From contig CM019236.1 in NCBI GenBank assembly GCA_009741485.1, forward strand, positions 40,912,044-40,976,043: DNA of 64,000 nt. The letters are read 5' to 3'. Each line of letters starts with the position of its first letter. The first letter of the stretch is position 1. Shown here piece after piece: positions 38,206 to 50,900 of the stretch. The stretch comes from Malurus cyaneus samueli (taxonomy: Eukaryota > Chordata > Aves > Passeriformes > Maluridae). The translations under genes were made by a program, and so were the position numbers. The notes beneath the pieces were generated by a model. That model made no database searches. It was not told the origin of the DNA and worked only from the letters and a program-made list of their open reading frames with translations.

Positions 38206-41200
38206 GAGACAAAACCTGCATAGATACATTTAGTCTCCAAAGAAGTGAAACAGTCACAAAGCAATTTAATGTGGTAAAAATTAATCTGTTGAGCTAGTCT
38301 CTCTGCATGTCTGAAAAGACTAAAGTAGACAACAAAAAACAAACAAAAAAAAAAAAAAAAAAAAAAGTTTTCTGTTTCTCTACCCTGAGGACACTATCCC
38401 TTCAGGAAAATGCATTGAACTCAGATTAAGAAAAGACTGTAGCTCAATTTTAAGTTATGCAGTCATGGGTTTCGTTTCCCCTTTTACTTTTCTGGGCTTA
38501 ACTCATGCTAGGCATCCTGAAACTCTTCATCAAATGTATTTTCAGATATCTGTTGACAGCATTAGCTGTAATGCTAAACAACTCTAGGCTAGGCTAGCTC
38601 TGTGAAAATCAGTATCTCAATCTGACATTTTCTGATGGGCATACGGTTGTTGCTTTAAAATACCATGCCCAATAATGCAGCTCTGTAACTTTCCTTCTAC
38701 TTCAGTCATAGCAAAACTCCTCATTTCACTGTGACTTCTGCTCTCCTTCAATGTATGTCAATACAAAAACAATGAAGCATCAGTCCTGGCTGCATTTGAA
38801 TATTTCCTGCTAAGTAATGTTAAGCTTAATTTACACTATAAGGCACTTTGCAAAAACACCCTTCCAGCATGTGCCCCAATGAGACAGTAGGACAGGCCAG
38901 TTGAGCAGAGAGTACAAAAAAAGTAGGAATTACTATGGCCAAGCCTGTACTGCATCAAAACTGCAACCACTACCTTTATAAATCACAATCAGTGCATACA
39001 GAAATCTTGCCAGGAATTCAAAAACCAAACAAAATTTACATCTATAAATCGGGATAGAACTCTAAATCATATAAAACTGCATGCAACTTTCCGTAACTGA
39101 AGCTTTCTCAGAGGGAAGAATTTTAGTCAGAAGCCATTCAATGACTCCAAAAGAACACACTCCTTGGCATCCTCTGGGTCACCGGAGATGGAACTGCCAC
39201 CAACTTAATACTTTTGTTCCTGTTAAAATATTTGAGTACTGGTCAAAGAAGTACTGAAGAATTCTGTGACCCATATAGCAGAGAACTATTCACACATTTC
39301 TTCAAAATGTATTCTCAAGTCAGAAGTAGAAAAGATTATGTTTCTGAAGCTAGCCATGAAGAAGAATGCAGGCTGAACCAGACAGTTCTGCTCTATCAGC
39401 TACTGAAATCAAAGACCCCTCCTCTCACCCCAGGTTTTATACTTCAAAGTAGCTGAAAATAGCATTTGCTTAACTGCTGAGAGCAACAAAGTAGCTACAG
39501 TTTTCAAACTACAAAAAGTCTGACACAACAAAACTCTGCAATTTTTCTAAGGGCCACAGCTGAAATGTGTGGACAGTTTGACCTATCTTCTCCCCCACAT
39601 CCACTCCCAACAGACTCCAGGGGCTCTGCTGTGGGTCCATTCCTCCCCACCACAATGAAGACAGAACTCTCTAAGTCCTCCTACCCAAGAAGGAAAAGGG
39701 CAAACTCCAACTACCAGTGAGCTGAGGCAAACTAACTGTTGAAGTGGGGACACTGTAATTATGTCCCCACATCCAACCAGTTTGTACTGGAGCATGAATC
39801 ACTGTTTTCTTCACATTATGCTTCCTGGTGTCTCGATGCTTTGTCCCACTAATTGATTTTCATCCACTCAGAACAGTAACAGAAGCTGTGATTTTGGGAC
39901 CTCAGTGATCCCAGCATTTTATGAACTACCTTTTAAAGATTATGAAATGCCATTTCAAATTACTTGCTGCTACTAGAGGACAAAAGAGAAGTGTCACCGT
40001 GAAAGACTACATTGACCGTACCATCAACCACTTCCTCCTCCAGCTGTATGAGGATTCGGTCAGGTACTCTCCACTCCAGAGTAAATAAACTCTTCTTGAA
40101 TAAACTTAATTCACAGAAGTATCACTTCAAAATTTATACAGCAAACTGGTAGGCGAGAAGTTTCCTGCAGACTTCCAATGAAAAGATATATTTGAAAAAT
40201 ACTAGCATAACCAGCAGTCTTTTAAAGGTCTGGAGTGCAGCAAGTACAGAAACTGGTCTTTCCAGATCAATTCCTGAAAATTATGTAAGGAAGATACAAG
40301 CTGCTTTAAATACTACCTACACTTCTATTGAGGTGTGTCAACCCAAAAAAAAAGTATGTGGTTGATTTTGATGCAACACTTTCTCATTTCCCTCCTCCTA
40401 TATTGGAAGAAAATAGGAAGGTTAGTTTGTTTGGCTTTTTTACCTTACTTCCCCTGAACATAAAATCTCTGTCACAGTAACTCTCTTTCGCATGGTTTCA
40501 AACATTTGGCTAATTCAGTGGATGAAGACTATAGCACACTGTCTTCTGAGAGAATTATTGCAGCATGTGCCTGATTCCAGTTCACAGTGATGCCAGAAAA
40601 TATGTTTATTTCAGAAAGCCAAGGGCAGTCCAGCAAGATAAGAATATTGCTGTTATTCACCAGAATTTTTCCACCTACACAAGTGTATGACAAGGATGGC
40701 TATTTAACTTAGAGAACACACCAAAGGAAACCAACTTTTACAGTCATTACTCTGATCCCATGCCTCTTGCCTTATTTGGTTCTTTTCTTACTAATCAGAA
40801 TTTATATACTGTTGAAAAACTATATATTGTGTTTGTAAGATATGTTCCAACTGTAACTTTCACTTTCCAAATACTATAAATGCCTAGAAATCTTGTACAG
40901 ACTATTCCAAAACATACCACAAAATCTCTAAATTAAGAAGGAAAAAAATTAATGCTTAAATATGACACTTAAAAAATTAACTTCCTTCAACAAATACTTC
41001 ATATTAAAAAGTAGGTATTTTAGAAAGCTGGCACACCAAAATTTATCAGGGAAGTTATTCTACCACACGACAAAAGATGCTCAAAGTGTCTTTTGTCTGA
41101 GAAGAGGGAAGGAAGTGATACATACACAGGCATTTGAGGTAGAATAAAGTACTAAATTCTTAGTGCAGCAGTGTTATTGTGAGCTTGCCCTTTGATCTTA

Positions 41201-42016
41201 CCAACACTGATCGACCAATTCTGTCAACACACCGAAATTTCAATAAGGAAGTGACACTGGGGAGTGTCAGAAGATACTGTCTTGCATACTGTATCCAATT
41301 CCTCTGTATCTTGGCAGCAGGAAGAACGTTCAAAACAGCAAAACACAAAGGCACCACTTAGCCAATCAAACAGGTTAACGAATTTATAAAGGAAACTTAA
41401 AATGCCTTCAGCCAGAAGTACAAAACATGCATTACCTCACCAATTAAAACGTTAAGAATTCCTATGAAACCACACCTTATTCCCACACAAAGCATTTAAG
41501 CAGACTATGAATTTACATGCCTTCCTCTGCACATCTACGAACTAAATAAAATACTGAGGGCAAAGGGCCAACTTTGACATACATGATAGATTAACTTATA
41601 ACCACTAAAAAAAAATCCATTAGGGCACATGGAAATATCTTTCCTCAAAAGCAGATGGGTGCAACTCCTAGAGAAGCCATTGCAAGAAACCCAAGATTAG
41701 TTGAAACCATTGGCAGAACACCAATAAACTTCTATGAGGTTAGTAATACCCCAAAAGGAAACTGTATATACGTATGTGAGGACAACACTATAGTCAACTT
41801 ACATTCAAAAACAGAAAAGTTTATCAACTTTTTTTCCACACATTTCAAAGAACTTCAGAAATAAAGCTTTTACCTCCTGAAACCTATTCAGGACAACTTA
41901 AGCCCCACTATTAAAACTACAACACCTCGTGAAGCAAATATATTTATTTAAAGATAGTGCCAAGTTTAACACACGTAGAACTTCGTTAACACAGTAGTAA
42001 GTTATGAGTATTATTC
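38206..42016 (+). repeat. Direct duplication across gap 2, second copy
   Basis: It begins directly after the gap at GAGACAAAACCTGC and matches the first copy to about 42016, where the first copy stopped. It lacks the segment at 34580-35311. It continues into unduplicated intron, so it is joined to the right flank; the first copy is joined to the left flank. Removing one copy would shorten intron 3 by about 4 kb. Confidence 0.95.
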
Positions 42017-42469
42017 TGTTGATGTATACTTCCAGTTTACATCCTTAAAACCAAATTTAAATTTGATAATAATAATGCTACCATGTAGATTACTCATGTT
42101 TATTTTGCTTTCATTTAACATTTTTCTGCATGTAAAGCTACAGGCTTGACAAATGACAGTACAAACCATGTCAGTACTACTGAAATCTCTTGCCCATGTA
42201 AAACATCTTATGCTTTGCAGACAAAATATGCAGACATACCAGTAATAATTCCATTGCACCTCCAGCTCAGTCAGATCCAGGATATTCCATCAATCTCTAA
42301 CCATTAGGGCTATTACTGACTATAATCCTGAATACAAATAAGTTAAATCTGCTCAATCAAGAACAGGCAGAATGCATCATAACTACTGACACTCGGGATC
42401 CTTACACAAGTAACAAAAAAAAAAAAATCACCTGTTGGATAGAATAAGGACAAGTCTAGACTAGAGATT

Positions 42470-43690
42470 TTATCTTCTCACATAAAATCTCTACAGAAGA
42501 CCCGTTCCAAACTTCTACCAAATGTACAGCCCTAGATTAGGTTGTCTGGGTGCTTTCAAGTCATTAATACCGTTAGCAAGAGAGTTTCACCATAACTCTA
42601 GAAAAGCTATTCCTATGTTAATCTCTTGATTAATCTTCTCACAGGCAAATTTTTTCTTTTTTTAATTTGGATGGTATTTCCCTAGAGCAACCTGTGCCCA
42701 CTGCCTCTTCTGTATAAACTCTTGTAAATAGAGTACCTTGCACTGAATCTATGCATTTCAGGAAGACCAGTTATCTCATCTACTCAGCAATCTCCAACCC
42801 TCCAACCTACTTATGCTGGCCTACTAAGTGTTGATGGCTACATGCCTTGATGATTCTCTTCCTGATGCAGTCCATGACACTGTTTGTCTTCTTCATGCCT
42901 ATTATACTACTAGCTCATGTTAAGTTTGCTGTCTCCTAGAACCCACAGGTGCTTTACAGCAGAGCTACACCCCAGCCAGTGTGTTCCCAGCCTGTTCACT
43001 TAAGTTTATCTCAACCCAGATGTAGTTCCTGTTTACCTTTGTTAAAACTCATGCAATTCTTATAGGTGCAACTTTCCAGCCTGTCAATGTTTCTGTGAAT
43101 GAATGGTGGCACCTCCTTTCCAGATATCTCCCTCTCCATCCACTTTGAAGTCATCTGCCAACTCAGCAACAGTTCAGTCCTATCATCAAAATATTTACAA
43201 TTATATTGAATAGCACTACCAGACCCAGCACCCAGCACCCAGCTTTCAAGGAACTTCAAGAAGTTCACCTGACAGTTTGTCTCTGAGCCACTAACATCAC
43301 ACTGTCCTTTGATCTTTAGAGGTGAGACAATTTTCACAGTATGTGCGTCCAAACTGTATCTTACACACTTGTCTACAGGAATACTAGGGGTAAACATGTC
43401 AAGTGCCTTGTTAAAGTCAAGGTACAGAGCATCCGTAACCCTTCTTTCATCCACTGAACAAGTGGTTTCATCAAAGAAAGCATCATGTTGATCAAGCACA
43501 ATGTACCCTTGGTAAATCTGAGTTGGGTTTTCACAGCCATTTTCTTTCTTGTCTTTCAAGTGCTTGGAAACAACTTCCCCGAGAACGTAGTGAGCCTGAT
43601 GGCTCTGCAATTTCCCAAATTTTCACTTTTGTTAATGGGTATAGTTAATTGCCCTGTTCCTGTCACTTAGGACTTCAATGATCTTTCTAA
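42470..43690 (-). mobile_element. Old CR1 LINE with reverse-transcriptase remnant
   Basis: The minus strand carries an open frame (43011-43610) with diverged CR1 reverse-transcriptase blocks in order. These are DALYLDFNKALD (the YLDFSKAFD block), a RNIDRLESC segment, and MSFNKGKQELHLG (the MKFNKGKC-LHLG block). The YxDD catalytic box is not recognisable in the open frame, and flanking frames are broken, so it is inactive. The 3' part, toward 42470, keeps CR1-like phrases but no clear terminus. It inserted in the same orientation as AUH and is older than the CR1 at 28020. Confidence 0.85.
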
Positions 43691-44960
43691 TAAGATAGAT
43701 GGTGGACCAATTCAGAAGCAACCCAGCACATCCTGCTCATATGTTTAACTGCTACAGCTGGACCTTAATTCAGTCCTACTCCATCAGTGTTTTGATGTTA
43801 ACTTTCTTACTGGCTCTTGACACAGAGACTTGTGTGCTGATCTTTTCCATGCTGACCAAGGCAAAGAGAAAATGGAACACCACTACCACTGCTGTCAATA
43901 GTTAAGCTGTCAGTCCCGGGCAACAACATACTTACATTTTCCTTGACCTTGTGTTTGGTACTAACATACCTAGCAGAGTAGGTTTTTCTTGTTACTCTTA
44001 ACACCTTTTACCAGTTCAAACTCCAGCTGAACTTATTCCACCTAAGTATACCTCTTCATAACTGAGCACTTTGGAAGTCTGTCCCACTTTCCAAGGGTGA
44101 ATAAAGAATTCCTTCAAAAAATACAAAAAGGATATTCAAGAGATTAAAATGAAGATTTTTTTCTTTCAGGATAAAAACAAATATTCAAATCTAAATGTTT
44201 AAAAGGTACAGAATACATAAAATAGAATACATAAAATAAGGTACTGAATATACTATAGCACTGAATATAGTACTGAATATATTATATGTATTCCTACATG
44301 TTTGCAAGATTCTAGACTCAAACTGACTCTATCAATACTTACAAATCAGTTACTAACTCAGAATATTAAGAAATTAAACACTTTCTTCAAGGATAATGTA
44401 TTTTGCTTGTGAGGTATGAGATACTTGAAATTAAGGAAAAAAAGTAAAAATATAGTACCAAAATATCTACTAAACAAAGAACTCCTAGGAGCTTGCTTCT
44501 GAGGATCAGCTTCTTTTGTGAGTACTACTGAAAAGGAAGAGCTTACAAAGCAGTACAACTTACTCTGCATTTTCTGTTCTCTGAGCATTTATGTTAGATT
44601 TTAAATCATGTAACAGGGAAAATTTATATCAAAAGATCATTTTCTCAAAAAACAATCCGTAAAAGAATAATATATTGTTGGTAAAACACAGTTTTGCATA
44701 ACCCCCAGGGTTTTTTTAGTTTTCTTATTACTTAAGGATAGATTTAAAAAACTGAGATTCACATTAACTTTGGCTATACTCAGAGTACATGAAACTTTTC
44801 AATGAGGAAAGAATCCCATGGCATTTATTCTAAGTTTATTCAAACTCTCAAATGTTCTCATACTTAGTTTTTCCATTATACTTAATTTGAAGTTAAACAG
44901 ATATGATTACCACTTTTATGTGGCAAACATGACTTGGATCTCTACATTTCAGTGCATTTC
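43691..44960. other. AUH intron 3, no gene
   Basis: Mostly unique AT-rich DNA. A short imperfect tandem array of GAATACATAAAATA and ACTGAATATA-type units lies at about 44208-44290. Confidence 0.55.
44208..44290. repeat. Imperfect short tandem repeat
   Basis: AGAATACATAAAATA occurs twice, followed by three related ACTGAATATA-type units. Confidence 0.75.
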
Positions 44961-45534
44961 TGTTGTGGTTTAACCCAAGCTGGCAACTAAATACATCACA
45001 CAGCCACTGTCTCACTCCACCTCCCTTACCAGTGGGATGAGAATGAGAATTAGAAAAAATGTTAAGAAAATTTGAAAGAAAATTAAAATAAGAACAATTT
45101 AATAATGAGAAAAAAAATAAGAATAATCATCATCATCATAATGATGACAACAACAGAAAGTGATAAAATAAAAAGAGAGAGAAATAAAGGCCAAGGAGAC
45201 AAATCACATGATGTACAATGGCTCACCACTCTCTGAGCAATGCCCAGCCTGTCCCCCAACAGCAATCAGCAACTCCCAGCCAATTGCCCCCAGTTTATAA
45301 GCTGGGCATGCTGTCCCATGGTATGAAACATCATTTCGGCCAGTTTGGGGCAGCTGTCCTGGCTGTGCTCCCTCCCAGCTTCTTGTGCATCTGCAAAGCC
45401 TTTGATTTAGAGTAAGCACTACTTAGCAACAACCAAAACATCAGTGTGTTATCAACATTATTCTCATGCTGAATCCAAACAACAGCACTATATCAGCTAC
45501 TAGGGAGAAAGTTAACTCTGTCCCAGCCAAAACA
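44961..45534 (-). mobile_element. Solo ERV LTR, sense on the minus strand
   Basis: The plus strand starts TGTTGTGGTTTAACCCAAGC and ends CCCAGCCAAAACA, the reverse complement of a common bird LTR. In sense it begins TGTTTTGGCTGGGACAG and ends GGTTAAACCACAACA. Internal blocks such as AGTTTATAAGCTGGGCATG and ATCAGTGTGTTATCAACATT support the family. The A-rich stretch near 45070-45130 and the CAT repeats lie in the R/U5 part. No internal viral genes flank it. No clear target-site duplication was seen. Confidence 0.9.
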
Positions 45535-47347
45535 AAAACCATATGATGATTTCAATAAAAAACACAACAGCAGAGAAATCAGTAATATATCACAAAATAC
45601 TAAGCAAGTGCTTAAAATCTTCTCACACAAAATAGAATTGAGAATTTTAAAAGTTACATGTAAGTATTTGGAACTCAATTTTCCAGAGGCTCGAAATTCT
45701 TAGAAAGTCAGCAATTGCAAAGATCTAAAATTAATTTAAACTAATCTAAGTAAGGGCACATATGGGTTCATGGGCATGAGGATGATATTTGAGCATGCAA
45801 CACATAAGGAACCAAAAAAGTAAAACCAAGCACTGTCACGGGACCCAGCTTTAGCAGTGAATTAATATCCTGAGATATGGCTCTGAAGTGCCAAGATCTA
45901 TAAACAAACAGTCACTGGCTGCAAATACAGACCTTGGCCCTATGCCTATCTAACTGGGTTATCTCTCAGCCTTTGGTACTGTTACACAAACATACTGAGG
46001 AGATTATGACACATTTTTCATAATTGCCTGTTAAATATCATTTTATCTAAGAAACTAGTTCACACCACTTGGTTAAACCATCTTTCATAACTTAAGAAAA
46101 ACCACCTTTCATAACTAAAGAGTAACTACCTTCTATGGTAGCCATTTGCTTTACTGAACAGCAACAATCAATCCTCTTGCACACCTGTACAGACACATAT
46201 CTTTGCAAACACCATCTGAACTGAGTACAAAGAAAAAAACATTTACATGTAACAATAATAAAAAGCAAGCTGTATTCTAAATTTCAAAGCAAAATGAGAA
46301 GCATGCTCATTGCAGTCATTTTAGTAGATGGAAAAATAGTTTTGCATAAAGGCTGCTAAGTATACTACTGACATAAGGAAGTTATTTAAATTAATAAACC
46401 TCTTTTTTGCATGTTTACTATATATTCCTGAAGTTATCTAAATGTGGATATATTATTTTTAAGCCAAAAAGGATATTGATATTCTTCCATATAAGATTTG
46501 CTATTATAATCTATTAGTGTAACTTGGTATCTGTGACGTTGGAGCACATTTGCTCTCTGTGTCATAGAAACATTCCTGAGACCCATCAAACTGTGAAAAA
46601 CAAACAAAATATCTGCAATTCCTATATATTTGAGCCTGTGGCAAGATGCCAGTCCTAAACACTCCCTCTGGTAAGAGGGCAGCATTATAGCTCCACTACA
46701 AGTTATCTTACATATCTTGCAATAATTTACACACAGATCAGCATACTTAAAGGACTATCTACTGTATCTGTTCTCATATGTAGGATATTTTAGAAAGTAC
46801 AACTTCGAGTATGGGTGGGGGGGTGCCTTCTTTTTCCTTTAAGCTCTCGAATTCCAAGGTTTTCTGAAAGGTCCAGGTGCTATTTCACACAGGTTTCCAC
46901 TTGAAATCCAGGAATCCTGAATATAAACAACTAACTTAATATACAAAAGTCTACAATCTTCTTCCAATGCCTATGCAAATTCAGACCAGATATAGATTAA
47001 AGTCAGCTGGCTCTTTTTCCATCCTGTGTGTCCAGCTCTAAATTTAGACACACACAAAAATATTCCTCCTGTTAACCTCTTCAGCTGCAAAAAAAAAAAG
47101 GCAGTTTACACCTCACACGCATTTCCTGACTTCATCTTTACTTGCAGAAGCAGAAAAAAAAACAGTCATTAGAAGATACAAACCTCACCTCTTAAAGTAA
47201 TTTTTCCCATACACCAACGAGTTTTCTTTGTGAAACTTCCATCATCCAGTAACTGCCTCTGTCACTCCCTCGTCCCTATCCTCTTTTGGCTGTATTACAA
47301 CAGGACTTTCGGCAATTTCCTCCATGAAACATGTAAAAGACCAGTTC
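45535..47347. other. AUH intron 3 between the two opposed LTRs
   Basis: AT-rich DNA with no recognisable gag, pol or env sequence, so the two LTRs are not ends of one provirus; their orientations are also opposite. No gene was found. Confidence 0.6.
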
Positions 47348-47910
47348 TGCTGGTTTTGGCAGGGGCAAAGTTAATTTTTTTCTTTTTGGCTGCTATGGGT
47401 ATCTTGGATTTGTGCTGAATACTGGGGTTGATAACGCAGAGATGTTTTTGTTATTGCTGAGTGGGGCTTGCACAGAGCCAAAGCCTTTCCTGCTTTTTTG
47501 CACTGACATGATGGTGAGGAGACTAGGAGTGAATGGGAGAAGGAAGAAGGAAGGAGACATAGGACAGGTGACCCAAGCTGACCAAAGGGATATTCCAAAC
47601 CATGTGACATCATGCTCAGGATATAAAGGACGGTAAGAAGGAGGAAGGGAAGTACACTTGGAGTGATGTCAGTTTTCTTTCCAAGTCACTGTTATACTTG
47701 ATGGGGTCCTGCTCTCCTGGAGATGGCTGAACACCTCCTCACCCATGGGAAGTAGTGAATGAATTCTTTCTTTTACTTTCCTGGTGTCTGCAGTTTTTGA
47801 TTTTCCCCTTAAACTCTTTATCTCAATCCATACATTTTTCCACATATTACTCTTCCGATTCACTCTCTCATTGCACTGGGTGAGGAAGAGAGCAAAAAGC
47901 TGTCTCAGTT
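47348..47910 (+). mobile_element. Solo ERV LTR, sense on the plus strand, 3' end lost
   Basis: The sequence begins TGCTGGTTTTGGCAGGGGC and carries GGATATTCCAAACCATGTGA and CATGCTCAGGATATAAAGG (TATA region), then TTCCTTTACTTTCC-type U5 sequence. It is related to the LTR at 44961-45534 but in the opposite orientation. It stops after AAAAAGCTGTCTCAG, before the GGTTAAACCACAACA end. No viral coding sequence adjoins. Confidence 0.88.
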
Positions 47911-50900
47911 CCAGTGACTTCTATTAGGATAACAAGTCAGGGCCACTGGAAGACAGGCACAAAGGCTACATACTTTTTGACTCTCAGCTAGATACAGAGT
48001 CAATTGAGAAGATCCAGAAAGAGAAAGCAGAGACAGCAGTAGTGAAGGTCAGGTGTTAAGTGGCTAGGAACTATGGACCTTTATAACAATCAAATCATGA
48101 CAAACCTGTGCACCCAAACTTAGAATAATATCTCATAAAATATCCCAGCTACAGGACAAGACCGGGAGTTTACAATTCACTTCACGGTAATGACAAACAC
48201 CAGCATTTAACAAAAACAAGTATGTTGCAATTATTCAACATAGAGCTTTTCCTTTAAAAAAAAAAAATCCAACAACCAAAAAAAAAAAAAATTACGAAAA
48301 AAAAACCTTTTTCCTATATCACTTATATTTCTACATTATTTCCACAACAAGCATTACAGAAGTACTTCTTTAGTCATTCTGGCAGTCTCAACACTCAACT
48401 TCCCTAAACAACTTTTCGTTTTCAAATTCAACCTTCACTAGGAGAACTTTTACATTAAACATAAATGAATTCTTACACAGAATAGCAAAGTTCAAACTAG
48501 ACAAGCTGTATTTTTGCCCTACTATTGAGCTCCAGACCAGTGGTGCAATCATTAACTGTGTTTTCTATTTATTCTACATCTTACATAACAAAATCCTCTG
48601 AAGAGATCAGCATCAAAGTTATATTTTAAACAAAAAGCTCTAACAAATTTACTTAATAGGAAATTGTATGCAGCTATTCTAACAGCACTACTACTGAAAA
48701 AAAACTAGCATTAATGATGTACCGTGTCTCATTTGTATCAATTGCAATAGCTTTGCAGTAAAGTCTGCTAACGTCTAATCCCTATAATAACAACTGACAC
48801 ACAGTTTTCTATATTTTGATTCATAAAAAGATTCCCAAAATTTGCTAGTGGTAAGATTCTTCATCCTTCTCGAAATTTAAATGAATATTCATACCAAACA
48901 TACCCAGTGAATACTATTAAGCCTTTCAAATCAAACAAATATGAACACACCCAAAATTCTCAGCAACTGGTTTGCTCCACTTCGATTTCTAGTAAGTTCA
49001 GTCATCAAAAAAAAAAAAGATGTTTCATATCACAGATGACTGACTCAAATATTTCGTATATCCCACACATCCGACCATTGCAGATTTTGGGGTTTAATAT
49101 TAAAAGGAATTGATACTGCTGGGTTTAGCTATTTCAATTAGCAGTAAGTACAAAAATAGTTAACTAACAGCACACCCAGTTTTATTAGCTGTAAACAGAA
49201 AAGGAGGAAGTGTGCTATGTGGTAAAAAAGAGAAAGTCGGAATTTCTTCTAAAAAGTCCCGAAGCCAATATTCAAGCATAAATCCTATTAAAGAAAGGAG
49301 GAGCTTTTCCTGAGAAAAACCACAGTTTGTCTGTATTCAGGTGATGTAGCAGTTCAAAGAAGGGTGTGAAAATCTTTTCTTCTTTTTCACAACTCCTCAT
49401 TCCTTCCCTTGATTTTGCAGGCATCACACAATACCTCTTTGCCTGCCTTTTTTTAAAATTTTTTTCAATGATCTATATTAGTCATGATAGTATATTAGCT
49501 GTAAACTTTCCACAGGTCAAGATTCAACAACACTGAACTCTGTACTGCTGTGCAGTAAGTGGACAATTCAGTGGAATATTTAAAGATGTTGCTAAGTAAT
49601 ACATACAGTATATGAAAATAGACACCCTTGTAAAGAATATCTGCAGCAGCAATCACATTCTGTTGCCTCCAAGTAACAAAATTGCCATTCTCTGCAAACA
49701 TCAGGCTGCAAATGAACTTGAGGAAAGACTGCATGAGGCAAAAACTGAGTTTGACTAGCACCTTTCCACTAGGTAAGAAGAACAAGGATTTTTGTGGGAA
49801 AACCCAAACCGGAAAAGAAGCACCTTCCAGGTTAGATACAGAGCTCAGCTTTGGCCATCCTAGGTCTATTCAGAAAGCTTAAATCTTGCACCGAAAAAAA
49901 AAAGGCATTGAAATGGCTGGCATTGCTGCACAAATATTTCTGGCCCAAACTAATACTGGTGCAGCACTTAAGGCCAAAGTCTTGCCATTCTGCACAGCAG
50001 AATGAGTTTTTCTCTGTGAAGCTAAGGACAAGTAAGTATTTAAGCCACGAGCAGGAACATCTCTTAATTATCCTTTGTTCACACAAAACTCAGACATGAA
50101 AACAACAGCTGCAATTCTATTTGTCACTATACCAAGTTAAGCAGCTCACAAGCAGTACTTCCTGTTACTCCCAGGGTCCCCAAAGGCTTCAAACTGACTC
50201 AGAAAAAAAAATCAAAGTGTTTGCAAATAGCAAAATTTCCCATCCATTAAATATATTTTCAACACCAATATCACAATCTCAATTCTATTTTCTAAGAGCT
50301 TGTTATTTTAAATACTTCAGAGATACTTGATCTCTACTATTTTTTAAAAATAGCAAATTACTTTAGAGAAAAAAGGGAAAGGATAGAAGATCCAATATGG
50401 GACCAACCCCTGCTGTCTGGAGGGGTTTAACAAATTATACAGACCGGTGATATTTGCATCCAGAGCTCAGTCACTTAAAAACTATGTCCATCCACATGCA
50501 TTCAGTAAGTTTTCAGCCAGTGACAAGAACACCCAAAGAAATCTTAAAATATCAAAAAAATACTACTTTAGATCTAAATTTCTTGTACCCTACAAAATCC
50601 TTGATGCCTATCTATTAATATAAGCTATATACATTACATGGGAAGATGCTGAGGGAAATTGTAGACAGCTACCTATCTGCTGACACACAACACAGAGAAT
50701 AGAAATTTTCAGTTCCTTTAAGCTATAAAATAAAGCTCAAATTCTAACTAGAAAATTAGATAAAAGATTGTAAAGGTAGACACACGGGATGCTAAACTGG
50801 TAGCTGGAACCAATGGATAAACAGATAATGAGGAACATAAATGGGTTTTGTGGCAAAGTTATGTAACAAGAAACAGTGCATGCCCTAAGAGAAGTTCAAG

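Noticed and set aside
44961..47910. A complete provirus bounded by the two LTRs
   Set aside because: The LTRs point in opposite directions and no gag, pol or env sequence lies between them.
49495..50099. Nested open frames on both strands (96, 66, 84 and 82 codons)
   Set aside because: Chance frames in intron DNA: no splice context, no known motif, and both strands equally open.
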